The position numbers were made by a program, and so were the translations under genes. Below are positions 1 to 11,500 of a stretch of 64,000 bases of DNA, in pieces. Numbering within the stretch: position 1 is the first letter of the stretch; each line of letters begins with the position of its first letter. The DNA comes from Piezodorus guildinii. Taxonomy: Eukaryota > Arthropoda > Insecta > Hemiptera > Pentatomidae. The notes beneath the pieces were generated by a model. The model searched no databases. It was not told the origin of the DNA and saw only the letters and a program-made list of their open reading frames with translations. The stretch is taken from positions 150,588,939 through 150,652,938 of the forward strand of contig CM041292.1 of the NCBI GenBank assembly GCA_023052935.1, read 5' to 3'.

Positions 1-2
1 TC

Positions 3-164
3 GCTGGATTTGCCAGGCTCTTGTACAAGAAACCCGTTCCCGAGTCCTACCAGATGGACAAGAACTCCAACCTCCCTAAGCAGCTGTGCACCCTCCAGGA
101 GAAGATCACAATCAGCGAAAGCATCACCCAAGAAAACGTCAAGAGTCCTGTCGCCAAATACTAA
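3..164 (+). CDS. 3' end of an unrecognised protein-coding gene (partial)
   Basis: Frame 3 is open from the window edge to a TAA at 162-164 and gives 53 residues, beginning AGFARLLYKKPVPESYQ and ending in VKSPVAKY. The stretch is GC-richer than the AT-rich DNA after it, and base composition drops sharply after the stop, as expected at a CDS-to-3'UTR boundary. The overlapping frame starting at position 10 is also open, but it is rich in Ser, Thr, Pro and Arg and reads as a shadow. The C-terminal fragment is too short to assign a family. The rest of the gene lies to the left. Confidence 0.6.
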   Translation, partial: AGFARLLYKKPVPESYQMDKNSNLPKQLCTLQEKITISESITQENVKSPVAKY

Positions 165-1370
165 GAAAACATCCAAGCAATGGCTATGTGCTGGATTATC
201 TTCAATGATATGGGTAACCTTGGAACCCTCAAATTTCCAAGATAGTGACGAATTATTTCGCACTTTATGCTATCAACAGTAGTATTATAGGAGCTGTAGA
301 GTGAAAATTATATTTTACCTCCTTACTATTTAAATCTTAAGGAATAGTGATATATTTAGTTTTATCGACCATTTGAGTATCACTGTCATATCATTAGGGT
401 ATTCTGTGTATTGATGTTAGAGTAATATATAATAATGTAGAAAAATTTGCACTAAAAAAGAAAACCAAAAAATGTCATTTGCAATTTAGCCTCTAATTTA
501 TTAGGAAAACACATCTTTAATGAGAAACCTTTTCCCTTAACTCACAATAAAAATGATCCATTACTTTATTCTATAATAATAATAATTCAAAATTTAATAA
601 TCCATTGAGTCTTAGAACATAGCAAATTGGAACAACCTGTTTTTAAATGTTAATATATAAAAAGTGTTTTCCTAAGGTGATACGCAGCTGTTTTTGTTTA
701 ATTACAGCACAACAGAATAATCAGAAAAAATTATAGATTTTCTGAAATTTATTCCAAAGAATTTTTGTTTATTGTTTCAGTAACACTTAGCAACAGCGAT
801 GCTTGAAAACACATTCTTTTTAGCTTTTATAAATTATTGCACAGTAAAAAAAAAAATAATTCAAGGAATACCTAGTCAGATACCTCTACTTTTTTTCACT
901 GCTAAAATTTATGGAGATGTTCTAATGATGTTCACTGAAGTCATTTAACAAAATAAAGGCACAAAATTTTAATGTTCAGTGTGTAGTGTATATAATTAAA
1001 ACAAACAACTTCGGTTAGGCTGTTTTTAATTTAGGCTTTAATATATTTAATTTTTTTATACTTATGAAATTTCTTATTATTTTTTGTACTTTATAATTTA
1101 TATTATAGACCAGTGGGAATAATTTATTATACTCTGTTTGATTCTCAAAAATGCTAGAGATTCAACTGATTTATATTTTCTCTATATATTCCCAACTGTA
1201 GAATAGAATAATTATTAAAATGTTTTAATTTTTTTTTTTTGTTACTTTCAATCATTTTTAGAGGAAGCAGCTAAAAGTAATAGCTGTCTATTTATACTGT
1301 GATAAGCTATATTAATTTTGTAAAGATAAATCTTATTTTATGTTATGCAGTAAGCTCAATAGCATTATTA
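165..1370 (+). other. AT-rich 3' UTR/intergenic stretch
   Basis: No coding potential is seen. AATAAA signals occur near 546 and at 952-957 and could end the transcript of the gene entering from the left edge. The remainder is AT-rich with short homopolymers and nothing else recognisable. Confidence 0.4.
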
Positions 1371-1978
1371 TTTTACTTTTATGGATAGGATATGAATGTT
1401 GTTTTTATTGTACTGAAAGTTTTGTTAATTACATTCTTATTAAATTTGAGCTTTTGATTCTTATAATCCCAACTTCTATGTTCTTAAAATAATTAGAAAT
1501 ATACAACTAAATATGGTAAGTTCAGAAATTAATTCTGTAAAGGTTTATAGACATGTATAGGGTACAAAATTATAAAAGAAAAAAATATTAAAATTATGAT
1601 TGTAAAGTATTCTATATTTGAGAAATGCTATAAAATAGCTTGGTCATGTAAAAACAAAAAAAATAGCATAAATAGCAATTTATTATGTTTTACTTTTATG
1701 GATAGGATATGAATGTTGTTTTTATTGTACTGAAAGTTTTGTTAATTACATTCTTATTAAATTTGAGCTTTTGATTCTTATAATCCCAACTTCTATGTTC
1801 TTAAAATAATTAGAAATATACAACTAAATATGGTAAGTTCAGAAATTAATTCTGTAAAGGTTTATAGACATGTATAGGGTACAAAATTATAAAAGAAAAA
1901 AATATTAAAATTATGATTGTAAAGATATCTATATTTGAGAATAATGCTATTAAAATAGCTTGGTCATGTAAAGAACAA
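1371..1978. repeat. Tandem duplication, two ~290-bp copies, offset 317 bp
   Basis: The sequence starting TTTTACTTTTATGGATAGG at 1371 recurs at 1688. The copies stay nearly identical for more than 230 bases, then diverge by small indels near their ends (1610-1660 versus 1927-1978). About 30 bp of unrelated sequence separates them. This is a local duplication, or two haplotypes placed side by side by the assembler. Confidence 0.85.
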
Positions 1979-2071
1979 AAAAAAGCGTGAAATATTCATT
2001 GTCCAATAATAAAAATGTTTCGTAAATTTCTGTCCATATATGAATAAGAGGAAGGAGAAAGAGAGCAGTAA

Positions 2072-2340
2072 GTGAGGCCAAGTTCAACTGCATCAAGCAA
2101 TCAAGTTGAGCCTATTAGCACTAATTATCTGGGAGGGCTGGAGAGGGGGGAGGGTTGGCAGGGGGTGGGGGCAGAGGAGAGAGGAGTGAAAGTGATCCCA
2201 GAGCCAGTGTTCAAGGAAGTGTGGACCAGGATGGACCCTCACAGCTTCCCTCGGCGCAGGTGTTACATACAGCACCAGGGGACTTAGCAATCTACACGCA
2301 TCTAGCGCTTCCATCATGAGGGGACACTCCTGACTGAAAA
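2072..2340 (+). promoter_or_regulatory. GC- and purine-rich leader upstream of the torso-like gene
   Basis: This stretch has many GGG runs and stands out from the AT-rich flanks. It directly precedes the torso-like ATG and is probably promoter or 5' UTR. The short frames in it on both strands show no recognisable protein. Confidence 0.35.
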
Positions 2341-3400
2341 ATGACTTTAACCAAAATCAGTTTTGGGTACGGGTTCCTTATTCTTTTATCGATCTGCTTA
2401 GTGCTCGGACTTAGTCAAAATCTGAAGCTCGGATGGGCTATAAATCTGTTCGAAAGATTTGGATACTTGCACATTACGATGAGAGTCATGCCGAGAAACG
2501 ACACCAAGTGGATATTCAGGGAACCCTCAGTCGAAATTTTCAAAGATATAGAGTCTATGAAGAAGACGGAATTACTCAGTGAAGGAAATTCTGTGTTCCA
2601 TGGCAACTTCAACATGTTTTTTTTGTGATGACTTACATGAACTTTTCAAAACATACTTTCAAGAATTTGCCATCGAAAGACTGGACGAACCATGGGAAGC
2701 TTTTTTAGAGAACTTTAGCAATGAGACATTAGCGTACAATCTTGGCATAAATGTCAGTTATGTGTCAGCAGACCACTGTTACGTCCTAGTGAAAATCACA
2801 AGGGTTAGAGATAAAATATCTTTATCGCCAGAATTCGATGCTTTAAATGCTTCAGTTAATCAAGCAGTGCTAGATAAAGCAGAAACTGTAAAGCTAGGTG
2901 ATATGTCGAGTTTGTGGGGTTTCGTGAAGACATTTGGTTCCCACTACATAACATCTTATGCGACGGGAAATTCTATGTATCAAGTGATAGTATACTCACA
3001 GAAAATATACAAGAAATTGCGAGATAAAATAGAAAAGGCATCTGGTTTTCAATCTCTCAGTAATGAAGAAATAAATTTTCTCTTCTCACCACAATTTGCC
3101 GAGCACATGGGTCATGTTCTGACATCGAGTGGAAACGAAACACTCTTGGATTGGGCAGAAGAATCTTTAAATAGTTCCTATACGGTACCTGCAGATCCGC
3201 CTTACAAAATTACTTATTCCAACCTCCTCAAGCTTTATAGAAACTCCAAACTGCTTAAGCAACTTGAAGTGTTACTAGGAAACGAAGCTTTACTTCATTT
3301 GAAGCTGATGACGGTTGGGCCAGTATTCAAGGACAAGCAGATAAGAGACTGGTTTTTAGAAGTTATAGATAATAATTTGAAATTGTGGGAAGTTAATTGA
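2341..3400 (+). CDS. tsl: Torso-like protein (MACPF domain), one frame break
   Basis: This is a homologue of Torso-like, a secreted MACPF-domain protein that insects use in terminal patterning and in growth control upstream of the Torso receptor. Residues 1-25 form a hydrophobic signal peptide. The mature start (GWAINLFERFGYL, then VMPRNDTKWIFREPSVEIF) matches the conserved Torso-like N-terminus. The MACPF core motif FGSHYITSY lies at about residues 198-206. The product would be about 352 residues, the usual family size. The frame breaks at an 8-T run (2617-2624): the first frame stops at 2626-2628, and the homologous protein continues in the next frame to TGA at 3398-3400. The rest is clean. 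The cause is either a one-base homopolymer sequencing error or a young pseudogene or allele. No intron is visible. A poly(A) signal follows at 3529. Confidence 0.85.
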
Positions 3401-3528
3401 AAGACAAGTAAAATCAATTCTGAATACTGTGATTATATTAAATAAGTACGTTAACATAATTTGAACTGATTCCAAAGTGTTTGTTATTTTTTAAATTAAA
3501 ATTAGTTTAAGTTGTATATTTCAAGTGA

Positions 3529-3534
3529 AATAAA
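3529..3534 (+). terminator. Poly(A) signal of the torso-like gene
   Basis: AATAAA lies about 130 nt after the torso-like stop and is the best placed signal in its 3' flank. Confidence 0.5.
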
Positions 3535-3540
3535 GAATAT

Positions 3541-4310
3541 TATTTTAGTGCAATTAAATTTCCCTTTAAAAGAAACAATTTAGTAATAGTTTCAGGGATT
3601 AAGGTTTTGATGACTTAAATGTTATACAAGATATATCCCAGACAATCATTAAAAAAAACACTGCAACTAAATGCCAACACCAAAGCATCTTCTAATTATA
3701 TAACTATCAACAAGCATATAACATACAAAAACAATTTTATATATTAATACATTGATAATTATTGGACCGTATAAGTATTTAACATATTCAGAACAGTGAA
3801 ATTTAGTATAAAAGTGATTAACTATTAAAATAATATGAATTCATTCAAAGTTCTTAAAAAACCAATTTAATTAATTTGGTTCAGTTAAAAGTATATTAGT
3901 TTAAGTTATATTTTAAAGGTAAAATAAATGTTTTACTTAATGAATTAATTGTGATAAGGGTTAGTTAATTATTAAGTTCATAACTGCTCAAAATAATTTC
4001 TGGACAAATTTATTTGTCTTTAACAAGAGCAAAAACTAATTTTTACTTGAAAAATAACAATATATATAGTGATATAATGATGATTTCCTTTTAATGGCTA
4101 TTAAGTACGCATACAATAAGTATACTACAACTGATTTTTTATTCCTGAAACGGAAGAGGACTAAATGAATTGAACTGTCTTAGTAATGCGAAATAATTGT
4201 ACACTTAAGTATTGGTAAACAAGTGGCAGTGATCAACTCATACTTACAAAAAGAAGGCCACAGAATATGGTGTCTCCGTAAGCAAAAATACAGTATGTAT
4301 TTTCCATAAA
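3541..4310. other. AT-rich intergenic DNA, nothing recognised
   Basis: This lies between the 3' ends of the convergent torso-like and proteasome alpha-3 genes. It contains only AT-rich sequence and short frames without similarity. Confidence 0.5.
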
Positions 4311-4316
4311 TTTATT
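4311..4316 (-). terminator. Poly(A) signal of the proteasome alpha-3 gene
   Basis: TTTATT on the plus strand reads AATAAA on the gene strand, about 60 nt after the stop codon. Confidence 0.5.
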
Positions 4317-4377
4317 ACAAAATATGAAATAACACTCATCACAAAAGTATTTATTAGTTTAAAAAATATTTCCTTGC

Positions 4378-5531
4378 TCATATATCTTCTGTTTCTGAAT
4401 CGGAATCTTCTTCCATCGCGGCTTTAGCATCTTTCTCTGCCTCGGCATGGACACTGGCAGGAACTTGTTGACTTACACCATTCGTGTGAGAGCCAATCCA
4501 ACTCATTTCAAGCTCAAACTGTTTGTCCTTCAGCTCATCATGGACGAGGTAAATACTAAACAAATAAAACATTGGTCTAAAATATATATCAATAACAAGT
4601 GAAGTCTTAAAAATATAAATGTATATTGCTATCATAAAATTGAATAATGATTTTTTTTTAAGCTCACAATACTTATTGGAAATAATAAATACGGAGCTTT
4701 TCATTTATTTTGCCGCTCAACAATTTTTCATGATTTTATCAAAAAAAATTGATTTTATCATTTTTTTTTTTTTTTTATCCTTTCCTGAACATAAAACCAT
4801 AGTTAAAATATTTTTCTGGCCAATAGTTTTAGTGTGTGCAGGCGTTTTAAGTCAACTTCGCAGCTAAAAACATGTGTTGGAAAATCTTTCTAATTCTTTG
4901 TAATTTTGTAGATCTTAAATCAAAACAAAAACTAACAATAAGATAAGGACATGATTTGTATTCTTTGTCCCCTCTACTCATTACCTAAATGGTGAAGAAA
5001 GAGGTTAAAAAATTCTCGAAAATGAATAAAAATCGAGAATTTTAGCAAGATGTAAGGTATTAAGAGTATACTTGAGTCTGGACGCATAAGTGCACAATAA
5101 CAACTCTGACTAATAGAATAATCCATTAATATCTGTTTAAATATTAATATACTTTTATCTTGCTAAAAGTCTAGTTTTTATTTATTTTCAAGAACTTTTT
5201 TAAACCACTTTCTTCACCATTTAGGTAATGAGCAGTAGAGACAAAAAATACAAAGCATGTCCTTATCTTATTGTTAGTTTTTGTTTTGATTTGATATTTT
5301 AAAAAATTACAAGAATTAAAAAGATTTACCCAACACATTTTTCATGCAGCGAAGCTGACTTACAATGGCTGCAACACTAAAAGTAAAGGCCAGAACAAAA
5401 TTTTATTCAAGGTTTTACATTCGCAAAAGGATAGAGAAATAATTGGTCAAAAAAATCAAGAAATTTAAAAATGTCAAGCGGCAAGGTCTGGACGATTTCG
5501 AATGGATTGACCCCTATATATATATTTATAT

Positions 5532-5563
<32 letters not shown>

Positions 5564-8500
5564 TTTTAATATAATAATATATTTGTATACATTAAAGTGA
5601 GTAATCATTGGAACAATAAAGAAGGTACAGATAGAATTTCAAACAAACTAATGAACATTAAATTAGTAGTAATTTAATTTAATAAGTGTAGACTAATTTA
5701 ATACAATAATAAAAAGAAAAAAAATCATTGTATTATAGAAAAGGGAAAACACACAGCCGCAAATCAAAATATAACTTTGTTGTCTAAATACTGGGTTGTC
5801 TATAAAATAAGGAAGGATTTTAGGTCTTTCTTTAAATACTCCTTATAATAATATCATAAACTGTTTACATAAGGTGGATAATTCATTTGTATGAATGTCA
5901 AGACTCGTTAGTCCTCTCTTGAAAAGAAAATGTTTGTTTACCTCTGTAGCATTTTGCTATTTGGGAAATAATTTGTCTTTACATAATATAAAAAAAATCG
6001 GTATGCTGTGTTATAGCAACCCAGTTAAGTTGGGCAGCATCATTTTGTTTGTTTATTTATAAATAAAGTGTATCTCTCTATTATTTAATTGTGTCAAAGT
6101 GTAAATTTCATATAATTATATTTAACAATTTTAAACTTGACCAGAACAGAGCCTAGACAGAAACATGAAGGCAACCTGAGGGAGGATAGTGTTAGTGAGT
6201 GCACTGTTCAAGGGCGGTTCTAAATTTCGAGAGAGAGATTTCAGCCAGGGAAATGATGTTCTGTGAACTTTGGTAGAAGAAAATCAAAGAAAAGCTGTTC
6301 AAGAAACTTCAAATAAGTAAAATTTTCACTAATGACCACCTCAAAGCAATTGGATAGGTGAAAAAACTCAAAAGTTGCGTTTCTCACTCATTAAATGACT
6401 GGGATAAAAATCAGTGTCAAGAAACTTGTGTCTCACTTCTTGCCGAATCAACAACAATCCATTTCTGTCTAGAATAGTGTTATAATATACTTGTGATAAG
6501 AAGTGGATCTTTTACATTAATAGCAGACATTCTGGACAATAGTTCATCAAAAGTGAAGCAGCACAAAAGCTTTTCCAAAGCAACAAATTTTTCACAAAGC
6601 ACTCCAACTCATCAATAAAAAGTTACTGTTTTGTGGGTTCCATTCAAATAACAAGGTACAGTATATGTGTTCGATTGCAAACAAATAAATAGCTGTGAAA
6701 TAATTAACAGAATTGAAAAAAATCATAAGATTATAAAACTGGAAAAAAAAAGTAATAAAAACTAATAAAGCAACAGTAAAATTAGGGAATTATAAATTAA
6801 TATTTTTTTTTCCAACTGGCACGACAGGTCATGTAGGCCCTTGGTGTAATCTACTGAGAGAATACATTCATGTTTCTTGATGAAATAGCAATTAATATAG
6901 TCAACAAAATATATAAAAGTAAAGTAAAGATAATAAATACTACATACCAAACAAAACTAATATCATAAATCAATTTTATTGCATTATCAATTATCAGCGC
7001 CACTCCCTAAAAAATTACGAAGATGTGGTAAACGGATAAGAAGACAAAAGGATGAATCGAAGAATGTGAAAGTGGTGGTGTCTTTTCTCCAAAATAATCA
7101 AGTCTCTGATGGATTTGAGTCTATTATATTTTCTATGATTAGAATAGATGCTGAGATTTTTAGTTCGGATTTTGAAAAAAATTATTCAAACAGACAAGAG
7201 AGAAAAATGCTTTATTCAACACAACAAAAAATGATATAGTGGACTTGCCCATGCTTCGCACGGGTGCAATTTGAATGAGGTGTAACTTATGTTTAAAAAA
7301 GATCTGTCTATAACGAAAAGTTCAATAAGCAGAAAAATATGTTTGTTTTATAACGTCTATTCATTATTATATTTAATCATTGGCTAGACATAAAAAACAT
7401 TAATCAAAATTGATTCAGTTTATTTCTTTGCTATTTTAAAGCAAAGCATGGATAACAGAAAATTTAATTTTCCACATAAAGAAAAGTTGATTGCAATGAA
7501 TCTTTTCAAAAACTATAGAAATAACAAATCAATTTTGAAGATTTAATTTAGTTTCCATAGGAATCCAATAAAATTCAATGGGAATTGTAAATGAAAGAAT
7601 TTAAAAGTGGAAATAATTAATAACAATGCTAGTTTATAGATTTATAACAACTTACCATTTATTTTAACAACTTAGTTACAATTTGGTATGTAATATTGTT
7701 TCTAAAATCTTGCAAAATGGATTAAAGAATATCACTCGTGCGATACAGCATGACAATGGCAAAATTGAACTATCATAACTTCCCTCTTAACCAATAACAT
7801 GTTCATAAGTTTATGGACATGGAACAACTTTATATTAACTTGTACGATTTCTTTTATTGCATACTAACTTTTCTAAAATGTTGCGCTTTACAATGGTATA
7901 TTATTCTTCTATATTACTTCTCATATTTCAGAAATAATTTTTTGATGACTTGGTCTCAGAAAATTTATTTTTTCCTCCAAAAGAAAAGCTAATTTTAATG
8001 TGTTTTACTTATAAACCTTCAGGAATGCCCAACATGATAGTAAAAACTGTATCAAAATCCGTCCAGTGGTTTAGAAGGATTTCGTAGAAACCAAGAATTG
8101 CAGTATCATTTAATAAACATATATAGAGATTACGCTACCCAAATACAGTGAGTTGCTTTGTTATACTTAATCAGCCTACACTAGATATTAGTAGAACATA
8201 TATTTTTGTTTGTCAATAATAATTATTCACATGGTTAATCCATTTCACTGATAAATACTGATTCTTATTAGGCATATTATTTATTATATTTATATATATA
8301 TAGTATTATTATCATATACATAATATCAAAAAACAAATAGAACAAACATTGGAACACTGATCATTAATGTGATGCTTGATAATTCCCAGATGGTCCTAGT
8401 TTATATCCCTTGTGCTAACACCTAGATCCTTCAGGAAGCTCCTTGTAGGCTTTGGGATCATTCCCTGAGACCCAATGATAAGAACATTGATAAAAATGAG

Positions 8501-11500
8501 AACGGATAAAAATTAAATATGAAGCTGTTTGGTCCTCTAACAATAACCTTTGGATTATGTTAATTTATATATATATATAAACGTAAAGGACAGTGTTTTC
8601 ATCTGGTATGATGGTTGAAATAACTAAAGAAATTATTAGATTTAATACTGATATGACAGCCCTACAAGAGATCAGATGGAGTGGACAAGGCAGGATAAAA
8701 AAGAATAAAGATATTTTACTGAAGAGGGACAAAGTTTGGAGAAAAAGGAACAGGAATACAAATACTAAGAAATCATATATAATGACATAATATTATCAAT
8801 GATATACTATGCAAAAGCGGAGGCCATCAGAGTGCTTTAGCTCCAAGGATTAGAGAGGATTTGGAATTTTCCACATAAAGGTATCAAAAATATAAACATA
8901 AGTGGTAAGCACTAATGTAAAGTGTATATAAAGGTGGAGTCCATGGTTTGTATCCATATCCTCGTGATCCACCCTTATATCCTAAACAATTATATAATCT
9001 AGCTGCCTCTTGACATGGTGGACTTGGATGCCTCCTATGTTCAGTGAGCCTCCACGAGTCTGGCAGTGTCTATCACTGCCTAGCTTCTATTCGACCTTGG
9101 ATAAGTGGGTACCTAAAACTGGGCTTAAAATTGCACTAACCAATGAGTGTTGATGGCACAACAGTTTCTCTCCTTTAAACATGATTAAATAAACAGACTA
9201 TGCAAAAGATGTAATCAACAATGGACTGTGCAAAATATGTATGAAAGGGAAATTAAGGAACTCAACCATAATATCTGCTTATGTACCTACTGAAGAAAGT
9301 GAGGAGGAGAAGATGGAGTGTTATCAGCAATTAAAAACAGTTCTTTCAAGAGCTCTTATATAAGATACAAGCACTGGAATCGGTGACCTGAAAGAAAGTG
9401 GATAAAGAAATTTCACTTGAGAAGTTGCAATAATTTACTCTCCACATGACCTGATGAATGATAATGCTAAGCATCTAATTGCACTTTGAAGAAGTCAATA
9501 TGATAATAAACAGCACCTGTTTCCCTCATACAAGAATCCACGGTAGGATCTGAAAGGGAAGAAATGGTGTTTTAAATCAAATTAATCACATGATGATATT
9601 GACGTTTTATTTGCTAAAGAGCCCAATTGTGATTCAGATCACTTTATGATTAAATTCAAATATAGAGAATATCTGGCATATGTAAAACAGGGGTAATTGC
9701 ACAATAAGAAAGTGTAGAATTATGATAAGTTTTAATACCTTAAAAATTAGTATACATTTAAAACACTGGGAGATAGAGTCAAGAAAATAATATATCAATA
9801 GGTATTGAAGAGAGGTATAAAATCACAAAGGTAATAAACAAAGCAGAAAATTCAAAGATTGTGGAGAAAATATACAAGCATAGGTATTTTCTAATCCTAG
9901 ACCTATGGTAAGAAGAAATAATACCAAGGAAATGGAAAACTTGTCAAATTCACCCAATTTATAAAAAAACTTCAATGTTATCGGTTCAATAATCATTGAG
10001 GAATCCAATTTCTGGCCGTCGTACATAGCTAAATACTTATGATGAAGAAATAATAAATCTATATCAGTGTGACAAACAATAAGGAAGGGGAACTATTGAT
10101 CAAATACTTGTAATGAGAATTATTCAAAAATATTGGAGCACAAGATTGAACTTGATCTCTTCTTTACCTGAAATCATTTGATAGTGTCTCCAGAACTAAA
10201 CTTCTTCCTGCTTTTGCAGGAATTTAAAAATTTGCAAATATTAATTGAAATGACATTAAGGGATAGTGATGAAGTTTTTGGTGGTAACCTTAGTCAGGGA
10301 TTTATCTTGAAGGGAGCAATATGAGTTGATTTTCTGCCTGCTACTCCCTTCAATCTGGCATGTAAAAATGCTGCTTCTTGAGAGTTCAGGAAATATTTTA
10401 AACTCATGCAACGGCCGTGAGCTAATGCGCATGAAATTTTAAAGTTTTGAGGAATATTTCATTACTTTACAATGGGCTTCAGTATAAATGAGAACAAAAC
10501 TAAATACATACATATTGGTTAGGGCCCTACTAATGATGATGCAGGATGGACCTTCACTGCTGCAATGATAAACCAACTAAAAATATTTCAGCAAAAAATG
10601 TTAAGATAAATTTAAAGGCCAATAGTTTATATTATCACAAAAGTAGGTAGGAACAAAATTTGAAATAGTTACAAACGCCTAGATGAAGACAGAAAGTCAG
10701 GAACCGAGAGGAATGGAGAAACATTATGAATGAAGCCATGACCCATCCCAAGCTAAGTGATGTATAAAGTGTTCTGCAAGAAAAAAAAATGTATACCCTA
10801 ATTATAGATTTAAAATACTCACATTCGTGCTGCTTCTTTTACGAGCTCCTGACATGACATTTCTTTGAGTTTTAGCTTTTCTATTTCAGTTTTTGCAGCC
10901 TGTTTTGCCTTTCCAACAGCGCAACCAAAATAACCCTATAAACAAAACATAATATAAGGATAGGACACCACACAAGCCAAACATGATGTAGAATGCTGAC
11001 TGACTAAGGACTAATTCCAAACATGAAAATATAAAATTATTGCTAATCATTTAATACTTAGATGTAACAAAAATATAAATATAAATAAAACCAATTTATA
11101 AATAGATTTATTGAGCTTTGTTTATTCAAATAGGCAACACTGAGTTAAAGGGTAAGTTGGTTTTTAAGCTAACACCTTCCTAGAACTTAAAATGAGTGAA
11201 AAATATAAATTATTATAGGTGGAACTAATTAGGAGTCAGTATTTTTTAAAATATTTTAAGACTGACTCCTGACTGACTGACTTTTAAATATTAAAGACTG
11301 ACTCCTGATTATTTCCACCTATAATAGTTTCTACAGTCGACTACATATCCTCAATATAAATTATTGATGACAAAATAACTTAAGTTACTCTCCATTAACT
11401 TCAATGACTTGATTTGTTAACACATTAATTTCTAAAATTTCACCACTTCCCAAACCTGTGTTATACATATTCATTATCACTAATTTTATTTCCAGAGATA

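Noticed and set aside
2072..2287. Upstream 71-codon frame before torso-like
   Set aside because: It has low-complexity, purine-driven composition and a different frame; it is more likely leader sequence.
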